This document shows positions 17,640-26,628 of a stretch of DNA of 62,678 nt, one piece after another (the first letter of the stretch is position 1; every line of letters begins with the position of its first letter). The stretch lies in the NCBI GenBank assembly GCA_020635195.1, contig JACKAG010000012.1:1-62678 (forward strand), read 5' to 3'. The notes beneath the pieces were generated by a model. The model was not told the origin of the DNA and searched no databases. It saw only the letters and a list, made by a program, of their open reading frames with translations. The stretch comes from Deltaproteobacteria bacterium (lineage in GTDB: Bacteria > Bdellovibrionota_B > Oligoflexia > Oligoflexales > Bog-1112). Both the position numbers and the translations under genes were made by a program.

Positions 17640-18377
17640 TTATCCGCAGAACATACCGCCGTTTACATGAATTGTCGTCCCTGTTACATATGCTGACTGA
17701 TCTGAGGCCAGAAAAGCAACGGCTTCGGCAACATCTGATGGTTGGCCAAATTTTCGCAGAGGAATCCTGCTCAGAAGTTGCTCTCTTACTTCCGGAGCAA
17801 GAGCAGATGTCATCGCGGTTTCAATAAAACCAGGAGCGACACAGTTTGCCCGGATACCATAGCTGGCAAGTTCACAGGCAATTGAGCGGGTCATCCCGGT
17901 GATTGCGCTTTTTGTTGCAGCATACATTCCCTGTCCTGGATTACCTGTATGCCCAACCACACTGGTGATGTTGATTATACTGCCGGATTTATTCCTGATC
18001 ATCATTTTCGAACAAAATTTTGATAACAAAAAAACAGGTTTCAGATTGGTCTGAAGCAGACGGTCAAAATCTGACGGTTTTGCAAATGGCAGAAGCTGAT
18101 CAATAGAGATACCTGCATTATTGACCAGAACATCGATCCGTCCCATCCTGGATTTGACATCTTTAACGAGATCCTGGCAGGCGGCTTCTTCACTCAGGTC
18201 ATACCGGAAGGTTTCCGCACCGGGGATTGCATCTTTGAGTTTCTCTCCTTCTTCGGGACGGCTGCGAAAATGGATGGCAACTTTGTACCCATCTTTGGCA
18301 AGTCTTTGGACACAGGCCAGGCCAATACCACCACTTCCCCCGGTTACCAGAGCAACTTTCTCATTCACCGTACTCAT
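17640..18377 (-). CDS. fabG: 3-oxoacyl-ACP reductase (FabG-type SDR)
   Basis: A 245-residue classical short-chain dehydrogenase, the usual length for FabG, which reduces 3-oxoacyl-ACP with NADPH. The cofactor motif TGGSGGIG spans residues 12-19, NNAG is at 86-89, and the catalytic Ser139, Tyr152 and Lys156 (YAATK) are all present. PGFIETAMT and the C-terminal YVTGTTIHVNGGMF are characteristic of FabG. It precedes the fabH homologue by 36 bases, an arrangement consistent with successive steps of chain elongation. Other SDR substrates cannot be excluded from sequence alone. Confidence 0.88.
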   Translation of the reverse strand: MSTVNEKVALVTGGSGGIGLACVQRLAKDGYKVAIHFRSRPEEGEKLKDAIPGAETFRYDLSEEAACQDLVKDVKSRMGRIDVLVNNAGISIDQLLPFAKPSDFDRLLQTNLKPVFLLSKFCSKMMIRNKSGSIINITSVVGHTGNPGQGMYAATKSAITGMTRSIACELASYGIRANCVAPGFIETAMTSALAPEVREQLLSRIPLRKFGQPSDVAEAVAFLASDQSAYVTGTTIHVNGGMFCG

Positions 18378-18718
18378 CGTCTTCCCTTAATTTATATAAT
18401 CAATGACAAACTCTACAGGATCATGTCTGTGGACCAGAAGAGGGTTTTGAGCTTAAACCCGAGGTTTTTTCAGCACATGCTAAAGAACCTCAATAGAGTG
18501 TGTTAAGTCAAATGCCACTCCCTGGTGAAGCATATGCATGACAAGGATAAGCCTCCCGCATCAGGATTCTTTCCAGACGGGGAGTTCTATCATGTTATGG
18601 CTGTTGCTTCAAGTGATGGAGGGTTGCCTGGCGAACAGCTCAGATAAAGGTGTTTTTATAATTTTGTTATATAAAACAGTATGATAGTGTTTGTGCGTGG
18701 TTGAGCAGACTCGCAAGA
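18378..18718. other. Gene-free intergenic region
   Basis: About 340 bases between two minus-strand genes. It should contain the promoter for fabG-fabH. A short hairpin with a T-run (18442-18470) points along the plus strand, where no gene ends, so I do not assign it. Nothing else is recognisable. Confidence 0.45.
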
Positions 18719-20173
18719 TCAGGCTGAGTGACGGAGTTCAGCATCCTCAGCCAGTTCTTCCAGGGCTTTGACCAGTCTGGACCAGTAACGGCTTTTAGAT
18801 GCTCCTTGCTCAAGGGAGCGAAATCTGACATGCCATAAAAGCTGGCCATCGACTTTCTGGCTGCTTTCTACGTAAACAGCAGTATCCTCACCCAGGAACG
18901 TTCTGAAAAATTTGTGATCAAATAAAAAGGGGCTCCCTGCTGCTACAGGGAAACTGACTTCCATAATACCGCCCGATTCATCAAGGCCGAGGATTCTGGC
19001 TGATACTTTATACTGTACTGATATTCCCTGATAACCTGTTTTTTCCATTCCCTTAGTCAATTCTCCGGAACGAATAAAAGCAGCTTTAATATTCTCCAGA
19101 AATTGCCCCATGCCAAAAGGTCGTTTAAGAAAACGAACATCTGATGTTGACTTTGCATTCATTGAGGATGTTCCTATAATCAGAGGTGGTTTGACCTCTG
19201 ACGGAAGCTTCATATATTCATTTTTCCATGCAATGCCACTTGCGTCATTGGTAAGTTCGTGGAGGTAAGCGCAGCCAATCTCTCCAGGACGCTGTCTGAT
19301 AAGAGAAATACAACGGTTCAGCGATGGAGCGTAAACCAGATCGACATTATAAGCTTTAAGTATATGACTAAACTGTTTGAATCTGTCTTCCATACTATCA
19401 AAATAAATAACCGTTTTATTTCCCATCAACTGATCGGGAGGTGGATTCGATGTCAGGTTGATTTCAGGTAGGTGACTCACCCATAATCGACCTTTCCCCA
19501 CAACCTTATTGATAGGAAAGAGATTAAATATCCCTGATGAGGAGCGAAGATTGGTCGGAGCACGAAACACGACCGGGCTGTATTTTTTATCACCAGGAAG
19601 GCATAATAAACTGGCAGTTGAATGAATTTCAAAACCAGATTCGGAGACGACCATACCACGACATTGTCCAACAACTTTTCCATTCATCGAAACCGTCAGG
19701 TCATGATTAAAAGGATGAGACGAGGTATCGATATAATATGGTGAAAATCCGGATTGTTCTTCAATGACAGCATTTAGTTTACTCACCAGACTTTTAGGAT
19801 CAAGCGCGCCAAGAATAAAACCAGCAAATCGCCTGGAAGCAACCAGTTCGACATCTTGTCGGACCTTTCTGGGAATATGAACCAGAATTGGGATTTTCTT
19901 TAGAATCTCATTATTCTGTAATTTATCATAAAGAATGACTGCATTTCCGTCTGAAACAATGGCCTCTGTGATCACTAAGTGGGGCATTTCCTGTTCTATT
20001 ACTTTTCCTGCTTCATAAAGGCTCTCTGCAAGAAAAACCTGAAAACCCATATTGCTTAGAAATGAATCCAGGCTAATCCCTTTTTCACGCCTGCTAACCA
20101 GAATCACAATCGTATGTTTAATCAGTGTGTTTATCATCTCTGTCATGTTGGCCCCGGTGATGATATTCGTCAC
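18719..20173 (-). CDS. Twin pseudo-receiver signalling protein
   Basis: A 484-residue soluble protein. Residues ~15-145 have a receiver-like fold pattern, but the phosphorylation site reads LVITEAIVSDG, with Glu where Asp is expected, so it is probably not phosphorylated. A beta-rich segment (150-240) follows. A second receiver-like unit (~250-380) keeps the Lys-Pro loop (FLKRPFG) but lacks the acidic pocket. The C-terminal ~90 residues are beta-rich and resemble a PilZ-like barrel without a clear RxxxR motif. The GTG start overlaps the TGA of the upstream TPR gene (GTGA), so translation is likely coupled and the two products may interact. The function is unknown. Confidence 0.72.
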   Translation of the reverse strand: MTNIITGANMTEMINTLIKHTIVILVSRREKGISLDSFLSNMGFQVFLAESLYEAGKVIEQEMPHLVITEAIVSDGNAVILYDKLQNNEILKKIPILVHIPRKVRQDVELVASRRFAGFILGALDPKSLVSKLNAVIEEQSGFSPYYIDTSSHPFNHDLTVSMNGKVVGQCRGMVVSESGFEIHSTASLLCLPGDKKYSPVVFRAPTNLRSSSGIFNLFPINKVVGKGRLWVSHLPEINLTSNPPPDQLMGNKTVIYFDSMEDRFKQFSHILKAYNVDLVYAPSLNRCISLIRQRPGEIGCAYLHELTNDASGIAWKNEYMKLPSEVKPPLIIGTSSMNAKSTSDVRFLKRPFGMGQFLENIKAAFIRSGELTKGMEKTGYQGISVQYKVSARILGLDESGGIMEVSFPVAAGSPFLFDHKFFRTFLGEDTAVYVESSQKVDGQLLWHVRFRSLEQGASKSRYWSRLVKALEELAEDAELRHSA

Positions 20174-21351
20174 GCTTCTTTATTTTTTTCGGCTATGATA
20201 GCACGCTTTATTTTGTCAAGTTTTGGAAATGAACTGCCATATTCCTGTTCGCATCGGGACAAAAATTTCATAGCGACAGTAAAATTTCTTGCCCGGTGAC
20301 ATGCAAGAGCAGCATTCAGGCTAACCTTATATCTGAGTTCTTTTCTGACAATCTTATGAGCTTTATTGTAAATTGTAAGAGCATTTTTAAATTTTCCAGC
20401 CTGAGAAAATCTGACTCCAAGAGCATTGAGTTTTGATGCCAGATGAGGGCCAGCCTCCTTAAGAGAGTCAATCATTCTGACAGCATCAGGAATCTTTTTT
20501 TCTGCCAGAAGAAGAAGAATTCTGGATTCCAGAGCTCTGGAGCCATCAGCATTCAAAGATTTTGCTTCTTCAAGATATTCACGTGCCTTCGGAAGATCTC
20601 CTTTTTCCATAAAAGCATTTGCAAGCAATAGCTTGCGGTCTGCATGAGAAGAATTCGCGCCCTCCATTCTGCTCAAAACCTCAATAGCCTTATCAGGCTG
20701 ACCGCTTAATAAAAGAGATTCTCCAATACTATTTTGAGCAGGTCTGAAAAAGGAGTTCATGGCCTCTGCACCCTCATAACTTTTGAGAGCTTCTTCAAAA
20801 TTTCCTATTGATTCAAGTGCTTTTCCTCTTGAGAAGGCTGCGATCGGATCATATCCAGCATCCTCAGATAAACCCTTTTCTCTCTCGGTAATGGCATTCC
20901 GGTTGGCGGACTGAACTGCCTGATTCAGCATGATGCACTTATAGGCCGTTGAATTCTTATCTGAGAGATCCTTGAGGATTTTTTCAGCCATCTGAACGAC
21001 AGCTTCCATCCACTCTTCTGTTCCTGTAAATTGTTCGACACCAAATTCAAAGCTGTTCATCATGGCCGATGGGTCAGGATCATCACAAATCATGATCTGA
21101 TAATCAGGGAAGCATCCTACATTTCTCTGAAACCAGGACAATACTTCTGAGATTTCTGAAGAAAACTGTCTCATAACGACAGCCATACCAACAACAACAG
21201 AGGATGTTTTGGATTCGGATAGTTCTTCCAGGGAGCAGATGCGATCGATTTGAATACGGTCTGAAACTGGCTGGAAATGATCAGTAAAACCATCCATTTC
21301 GATACTTTTATCGAAATCCACAAGAAGGTATTTAAATTCGGGAACATTCAT
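20170..21351 (-). CDS. Pseudo-receiver/TPR-repeat protein
   Basis: A 393-residue protein with a degenerate receiver-like N-terminal domain (~1-125; YLLVDFDKS, then MICDDPDP) followed by about five tetratricopeptide repeats (~165-385), e.g. GNFEEALKSYEGAEAMNS, GQPDKAIEVLSRME, GDLPKAREYLEEAKSLN and GKFKNALTIYNKAHKI. TPR repeats form a protein-binding superhelix, so an adaptor role in a signalling or envelope complex is likely. It is the first gene of a two-gene unit with the 484-residue pseudo-receiver protein, overlapping it by 4 bases. Similar receiver-TPR fusions occur in predatory and gliding delta-like bacteria (family knowledge). The partner complex cannot be deduced here. Confidence 0.78.
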   Translation of the reverse strand: MNVPEFKYLLVDFDKSIEMDGFTDHFQPVSDRIQIDRICSLEELSESKTSSVVVGMAVVMRQFSSEISEVLSWFQRNVGCFPDYQIMICDDPDPSAMMNSFEFGVEQFTGTEEWMEAVVQMAEKILKDLSDKNSTAYKCIMLNQAVQSANRNAITEREKGLSEDAGYDPIAAFSRGKALESIGNFEEALKSYEGAEAMNSFFRPAQNSIGESLLLSGQPDKAIEVLSRMEGANSSHADRKLLLANAFMEKGDLPKAREYLEEAKSLNADGSRALESRILLLLAEKKIPDAVRMIDSLKEAGPHLASKLNALGVRFSQAGKFKNALTIYNKAHKIVRKELRYKVSLNAALACHRARNFTVAMKFLSRCEQEYGSSFPKLDKIKRAIIAEKNKEA

Positions 21352-21543
21352 TGTTCGGATTTCCCGCTTTATTTCATATATAGCCAGTATTCACGATACG
21401 AAAAGTTGTACGGTCTTGTCTTGTATCGGGTCTTCTGGAGGCAGATTGAGTCTTTTGAACATATTTATCTGAAATAAAAATATTTTTTAGAAAAATCAGA
21501 TTAAATATTCCTGAAGAGCTCTCTTAAGTGAGGAAAGGATATA

Positions 21544-21581
21544 AGATATCCGCAGAAGAAGGGAATCTTCTGCGGATATCT
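21544..21581 (-). terminator. Hairpin terminator after the FG-GAP lipoprotein gene
   Basis: A perfect 16-bp stem (21544-21559 with 21566-21581) around a 6-base loop lies 33 bases past the stop of the minus-strand lipoprotein gene. On that strand it is followed by a moderately T-rich stretch (TATCCTTTCC), not a clean T-run, so termination is likely but not certain. The stem sequence is based on GATATCCGCAGAAGA. Confidence 0.7.
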
Positions 21582-21613
21582 CAGATTAATGGACCTTACT
21601 ATGGAAGTTGCTA

Positions 21614-24600
21614 TTATCGGCTGATCACATAGACAGCTCCCACATCGCTTCCGCTGTCATCGCTGCTCGCTGAATTTTGTGTGTTAATCGTTGTGAATTC
21701 TGCACTGTCTTCAAGTGGAGATCCGAGCACAATCGACTGACTGTCCATTGCAACACTCTCGGCAAGATTATCTGATGCTCCCATATTTGAAACCTTAAGA
21801 AAAGCTGCCTGACTCCAGGATGTTCCGGACCTCTGGAAGACATAGGCAGCGCCATAGTATGTTCCCGAATCAACTGCTGACGTTGTTCCATGTACAATTG
21901 AAGTTCCGGAGCTGGCCTCTGCAAAAGCTCCTACAACAATGGAGTCTCCCTGTATATCGACAGATTTTCCAAATGAGGCAGAAGCATGTGGATTGGATGC
22001 TTTAAGGAAAGCCTGTTGAGACCAGGTACTTCCGGATCTTACAAAGACGTAAGCAGCTCCGGAACCCAATAGAGAAGTATCAGCACTTGCAGATGATCCA
22101 TTGATAATCGTACCTGATGCACTATCTTCTCCATCTGCTCCTGCAACAATCGTATCTCCTGAAATCGCAATAGAATTTCCAAGTAAGTCACCATTATGAA
22201 GAACAGGTGTCGACAAATAGGCTTCCTGAACCCATGTTGTGCCGCTTCTCTTAAAGACCCAGACTGCTCCATATGAAGAACCGCCATAAGTGCTGCAATC
22301 TGTCACGGAAGAGTTGATAATCGTGTCTTTACAGTTTGCCTTGTGAGACGATATGATGGCTGTATCTCCTTCAATATCAACATCTTGTCCGACAGCAGTT
22401 GTTGATCCTCCGGTCTGGAGTGCTTTCAGATAAGCCTCCTGTGCCCATACTCCAGCTGTTTTCCGAAAGATATAAGCGGCTCCTTTATCTGTTGCAGTAT
22501 TATCAGCACTGGCTGTGGTTCCATTGGTAATTGTCGTATCTGCTGCATCTTCACCAGTGGCTCCGATAATCACTGTATCTCCATCAATCGCAACTCTTTG
22601 ACCAAAGAGGTCACCAGCATCGTTGTTGGGAGCTTTCAGATATGCGGACTGTGTCCATGTGGTGCCACTTCTTGAGAAAATATAGACAGCTCCGGAATCT
22701 GCATTACTGTCATCGGAAGAGGCAGAAGCACCATTGGTCACGGTTGTTTGGTTACTGTCTTCATAGGGGGCTCCCACAACAAGGGTGTCTCCTGATATTG
22801 CAACGGATGTTCCGAAGTTATCACCAGAACCTGCATTAGATGGCTTAATGAAAGCTTCAGCGGACCAGCTATTTCCTGACTTTCTGTAAACCCAGACGGC
22901 TCCTGAATTTGAAAGGCTGTCATCACAGCTGAGTGAAGCTCCGCCAGTCAGAGCAGAAATACTTGTCTGATTACAATCTTCATTGATCGACCCGACAACA
23001 AGGGTGTCTCCTGAAACAGCGGTGCTTTGACCAAACTGATCACTGTTGTTGCTACTGCCGCTGGCCAGAGATTTGACATAAGATTCCTGTATAAATCCGT
23101 AATAAAATCCATCTGAACTACTGACCGTACTGACATTACCAGCGGCATCCAGAGCACGGATATTCACGTAGTAAGAATGACCTATCGTAAGAGACAAATC
23201 ACTGAAGGTATGACTGGTTACATTACCGACACTGGTCCATGTTTTAATATCTGTGTCTCCGGCAGAACTGCCAACGCTCAATTCATAAGCCTGAATTCCG
23301 GAAAGGTTATCTGTTGCTGCTGTCCAGCTGATTGTTGCTGTCGTGCTGGAAGAAACCGCCTTTGTTCCATCAGAAAGGCCAGAAGGACTCGCAGGAGCTG
23401 TATCATCATGCCAGATTGCGTCGCTGACACAACTGCTTTCATTTCCGTATACATCTTTGAATTTTGCATAAACATGTGTTTCTGCATTCGTAGATCCCAG
23501 GCTCCACTGGGTTTTGGTTGTCGCATAACTTTCCCATGATCCACCAGAAGCACAGCCTGCTGTATTTGTGATATACATCTGACTCGCCCCGGTGGAAGAA
23601 AGAAACAGAGTATTCTTAAGGGATGCTGTGTAATTACTGCTGCCAATTGTCACAGATCCTGAAGAAGGGCCTGTGTTATCATGAATAATAGAGTCACTGA
23701 TACAGCTGCTTTGGCCTACTGTATTCCGGAACATAACATAGACAAGTGCTGTTGTATTTGTCTTTGACAGAGTCCAGGAACGACTTGTGCTATAGGTCTC
23801 CCAGGTTCCTGATGAGCAGTCAGCCGCATCACTGACCAGCATTTCCGATGCGCCAGATGACTGAAGCTGCAATGTGACGGAAGATGAAGTCGCATATTCC
23901 GCACCGGCATTAATCTGAATACTATTTCCGGTAGGGGTCGTTGTAGCAGAAGCCGCCAGAGAACTGTTTTGAATCTGAATCTCACGGCATGTACTTACCT
24001 GACCAAAGACATCACCAAATTTTGCATAAAGCTTATCTGTCGTTCCACTGTAACCGACGGCATCGTCACCACTGAGAGCGATCCAGTCTCCTTCTGTACA
24101 GCTTGCATCCTGAGCAAGAAAGACCCGGTCAACCAGTTCTCTGCGTTCAAATACAACGGATGTACTTGTGTTGCTTTGTGACGATTCTTTTGCTGTTACA
24201 GAGCTAAAATATTGATCCGGACATGGAAGGCTCATAGTAAATGACGGACTGGAAACCGTCTTCGTCAGGGATGATCCGGAAACCTGGGAACTCAGTCGTA
24301 TACAAAAAGATATATCAATGGTTCCGCAAATACCCTGGCCAATCACCTGAGTTACCATGTCTTTCATTTTAGGAATATCTTTCTGATAAGACAGAGAAGA
24401 GCAAACATCTGCGGAAGGAGTTAAATTAGCGGAATCAGAAGATAACCATAAGCTGGAACCTGTCACAACAACGGGCTCGGAAAATTCAGGTTCAAAACCT
24501 GTCGGACTTTGGAAGCTGAAAACTTCTTTGTTTTCCTGGATTCCCTGATCAAAAGCTTCTGTTGTTACGTTCCCGTCCGCAGAGGTCGGTTGCAGGTTTT

Positions 24601-24796
24601 CTGAAGCTGCAAAACCCTGTAATTCTGTAACTTGTCCGCTTGAGTCCCTCTGTTCAATCTGATCAAGGGCCTCTGCTCCATTATCAGGACGATTAGCATT
24701 CGTCTCTGTTAACTGAGGGGAACAGGATAGCATCAGACTGAAAATGACTGTCAGCCAGACCTTGACCAAATTCGGCCATGTTGAGAAAAAAGGCAT
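21614..24796 (-). CDS. Large surface lipoprotein with FN3-like and seven FG-GAP propeller repeats
   Basis: A 1060-residue exported protein with a lipoprotein-like signal ending MLSC (Cys25). A low-complexity Ser/Thr/Gln region is followed by repeated beta-sandwich-like modules with the pattern W..Y.TT....L...N...HVYAKFKDVYG...SCVSD, then a fibronectin type III domain (about 480-570). From ~572 to the end, seven repeats of ~70 residues carry FGxSVAISGDTLVVGAP..ED and GAVYIFxRSGTTW, as in integrin-type beta-propellers; seven copies would close one propeller. Such proteins act as adhesins or matrix components at the cell surface. ATG has GGGG 8 bases upstream. A strong hairpin follows the stop. 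Ligand unknown. Confidence 0.85.
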   Translation of the reverse strand: MPFFSTWPNLVKVWLTVIFSLMLSCSPQLTETNANRPDNGAEALDQIEQRDSSGQVTELQGFAASENLQPTSADGNVTTEAFDQGIQENKEVFSFQSPTGFEPEFSEPVVVTGSSLWLSSDSANLTPSADVCSSLSYQKDIPKMKDMVTQVIGQGICGTIDISFCIRLSSQVSGSSLTKTVSSPSFTMSLPCPDQYFSSVTAKESSQSNTSTSVVFERRELVDRVFLAQDASCTEGDWIALSGDDAVGYSGTTDKLYAKFGDVFGQVSTCREIQIQNSSLAASATTTPTGNSIQINAGAEYATSSSVTLQLQSSGASEMLVSDAADCSSGTWETYSTSRSWTLSKTNTTALVYVMFRNTVGQSSCISDSIIHDNTGPSSGSVTIGSSNYTASLKNTLFLSSTGASQMYITNTAGCASGGSWESYATTKTQWSLGSTNAETHVYAKFKDVYGNESSCVSDAIWHDDTAPASPSGLSDGTKAVSSSTTATISWTAATDNLSGIQAYELSVGSSAGDTDIKTWTSVGNVTSHTFSDLSLTIGHSYYVNIRALDAAGNVSTVSSSDGFYYGFIQESYVKSLASGSSNNSDQFGQSTAVSGDTLVVGSINEDCNQTSISALTGGASLSCDDSLSNSGAVWVYRKSGNSWSAEAFIKPSNAGSGDNFGTSVAISGDTLVVGAPYEDSNQTTVTNGASASSDDSNADSGAVYIFSRSGTTWTQSAYLKAPNNDAGDLFGQRVAIDGDTVIIGATGEDAADTTITNGTTASADNTATDKGAAYIFRKTAGVWAQEAYLKALQTGGSTTAVGQDVDIEGDTAIISSHKANCKDTIINSSVTDCSTYGGSSYGAVWVFKRSGTTWVQEAYLSTPVLHNGDLLGNSIAISGDTIVAGADGEDSASGTIINGSSASADTSLLGSGAAYVFVRSGSTWSQQAFLKASNPHASASFGKSVDIQGDSIVVGAFAEASSGTSIVHGTTSAVDSGTYYGAAYVFQRSGTSWSQAAFLKVSNMGASDNLAESVAMDSQSIVLGSPLEDSAEFTTINTQNSASSDDSGSDVGAVYVISR

Positions 24797-25025
24797 GATT
24801 GAAACCCCGCATATTTCATCTATCCAACGCTATTTTTTCTATCGTCTTTTTTAGATAGTGGTTAAATTTATTTAATTATATTTGAAATTACAATTGAGTA
24901 CAGTTTAAATCTTACAAAGAAATCATGTGGCACAGGTCGATATTTGCTTCGAAAGATAAGATAAAGCATGAGGGAAATATAGAATCTAAAAAGAGAATAT
25001 AGCATGATGTGGCTTCCGCATATGA

Positions 25026-25040
25026 CAGCAATCATTGCTG
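25026..25040. promoter_or_regulatory. 15-bp perfect palindrome upstream of the metal-efflux operon
   Basis: CAGCAAT-C-ATTGCTG reads as an exact inverted repeat in the AT-rich gap of about 520 bases (24797-25315) between the divergent lipoprotein gene and the efflux operon. Its place suits an operator for a metal-responsive repressor, but it lies 276 bases before the first gene and no regulator gene is nearby. Nothing else in the gap is recognisable. Confidence 0.4.
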
Positions 25041-25315
25041 ATTGTCTTTCTTATCGTCTTATCCTATAGGAAATTAAAGATCGTTTATTTCTTCAATAAT
25101 ACAAAGATATTGATCTTTTAAATCAGATGGATGTTTATAATATTCTGCAAAAATAGATAAAATTCTGGCAAGGGCAGAACATAAGATTGCAGAATCATCA
25201 GGGATCAAAAATTACAAAAAATTATACAGAATACTTGTATCTGTCATGGCAGCTATCTTATGATAAGTATAAAAGTAAGATAGAACAAAAGAGGACAGAA
25301 AGATCCAGGCCATCT

Positions 25316-25699
25316 ATGATCAGATATATAATAGTCAGGATCATCTTTATATTTGCAGCGATAGCTGGTATGACAGCTGTCAGCTCCGGGAAAGTGCTGT
25401 GTCTGTCAGAAAGTCATACTGCTATAGAGCATCCTGAGAAATCTGCTCAGGACTGTACATTTGGATGTGGTCCCTGTATAGATATACCGTTCAGTCCAGA
25501 ATCTCTTATTAGTCAGGAAAAAAGCAGAACATATAAAAAATATAATAAAAATGAATATGCTACTTCAGAATACCTGTCCTTCAGAAGAAATTCTCAGCTC
25601 AGAGAAGCTTCACATATATTTGTCCTGTCAGCGTTAAAAGATATTCATATCACTCCATTTTCTTTTGATAGTATAAGGACTGTTGTTCTCCTGAATTAA
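25316..25699 (+). CDS. Small exported Cys-rich protein, first gene of the efflux operon
   Basis: A 127-residue protein from ATG 25316 (AGG 9 bases upstream); a TTG at 25187 would add 43 polar residues before the signal and is less likely. A hydrophobic signal (about 1-25) is followed by VLCLSESHTAIEHPEK..DC..GCGPCIDIPFS, a Cys/His motif resembling that of small proteins I recall at the head of heavy-metal RND operons. Four cysteines and two histidines within ~32 residues could bind a metal ion. It is 70 bases before the next gene on the same strand. Role as periplasmic metal sensor or chaperone is inference. Confidence 0.65.
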   Translation: MIRYIIVRIIFIFAAIAGMTAVSSGKVLCLSESHTAIEHPEKSAQDCTFGCGPCIDIPFSPESLISQEKSRTYKKYNKNEYATSEYLSFRRNSQLREASHIFVLSALKDIHITPFSFDSIRTVVLLN

Positions 25700-25772
25700 G
25701 CCGTTATCTTTCCTTTTTTATAAAAAATAAATCATCACTTGTTTATATAACTTTCATTATCAGGAGTTTATG

Positions 25773-26600
25773 ATGAAATGGTGTTTACATTCTTTTTTTA
25801 CAGCTTTTTTATCATGCATTATTTATGCAGATGCTTATGCTATGTCAGCTCTTTCTCAGGTTTCTGGTCTCTACAATGCAGTACTTAAATATGAAGGGAC
25901 TGATTTTTATCAGTATGCAAAAATAACACTTCGTACCGTAAATCCAGAAGGGCAAATGAAGATCTCAGCTAATATCCGTGTATTTTTCGGAGAAGAAAAT
26001 TCCAGTGAGTATCTTACTTATGAATTTGACGAAGTTCCGTTAAATATTCTCACCAGGCAACTATCCATAAAAAGTGAAGGTAATGATATCAGTATGATTG
26101 CTTTCCTTAAAGGCGATCTTATTGAGGGAGAATGGTTTTCGACGCTTATGGGAAAAGTCGGATCGTTCAGGGCACAAAAAAATGGATTTCCTTCCATTGA
26201 AGAAGGGTCTGTTCTTGTAGAGGCTTTATCTGGCCACTATCGTGGGAATCTGGAAAATACAAACCCGGATTCGAACTTGCCTGAAAAAGTTAGTTTTTCT
26301 TTTGTTACAACTCAGGATAATTCCAATCCGGAAAGTCCATCCCTTCATATATCTGGAAATACACGATTTTATTTAGGTGATTTTAACTCTCTCGAGTATA
26401 TAGAAGTCGCATTTGATGATATCCAGTTCAATTTTTACAATCGATTTCTGACAGCAAAGACAAAAGACTATGGTTTTACGTTTAAGGGAAGAATGACCAC
26501 CGATGGAACATTTGAAGGAGAATTGTTCTCAGATGGATTAGGCGATGTTGGTCTGGTTCAGCTTGAAAAAGTGAATCGTCATCAGGATTTGCTGGAATAA
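25773..26600 (+). CDS. Secreted protein with two copies of the efflux-operon repeat domain
   Basis: A 275-residue protein with a signal peptide (about 1-23). It is built from two copies of an unrecognised beta-rich domain of ~110 residues (about 30-136 and 151-267). Each copy holds the core F[FY]xGxxxSxEYxxxxFDx followed by a T/N-R-x-L strand and G.F.G..FS...G.VG at its end. ATG 25773 is preferred because AGGAG (25762-25766) is then 6 bases away; ATG 25770 leaves only 3. The same domain recurs five times in the next gene and four times in the 31391 gene, all inside one operon with an RND pump. No catalytic motif is visible. A periplasmic binding or scaffold role is inferred. Confidence 0.8.
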   Translation: MKWCLHSFFTAFLSCIIYADAYAMSALSQVSGLYNAVLKYEGTDFYQYAKITLRTVNPEGQMKISANIRVFFGEENSSEYLTYEFDEVPLNILTRQLSIKSEGNDISMIAFLKGDLIEGEWFSTLMGKVGSFRAQKNGFPSIEEGSVLVEALSGHYRGNLENTNPDSNLPEKVSFSFVTTQDNSNPESPSLHISGNTRFYLGDFNSLEYIEVAFDDIQFNFYNRFLTAKTKDYGFTFKGRMTTDGTFEGELFSDGLGDVGLVQLEKVNRHQDLLE

Positions 26601-26628
26601 CAGATCTTTTACAGAGAGGGTGTAATAA

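Noticed and set aside
18442..18470. Hairpin GGGTTT...AAACCC with a T-run, terminator-like on the plus strand
   Set aside because: No plus-strand gene ends nearby and the stem is only 6 bp; could be chance.
21614..24796. CRISPR-like periodicity in the FG-GAP gene
   Set aside because: The repeats encode protein modules of ~70 residues with variable DNA sequence; there are no constant short repeats with unique spacers.
24797..25315. Coding region starting at TTG 25187
   Set aside because: Residues upstream of ATG 25316 are polar and would bury the signal peptide; the ATG with nearby AGG is a better start.
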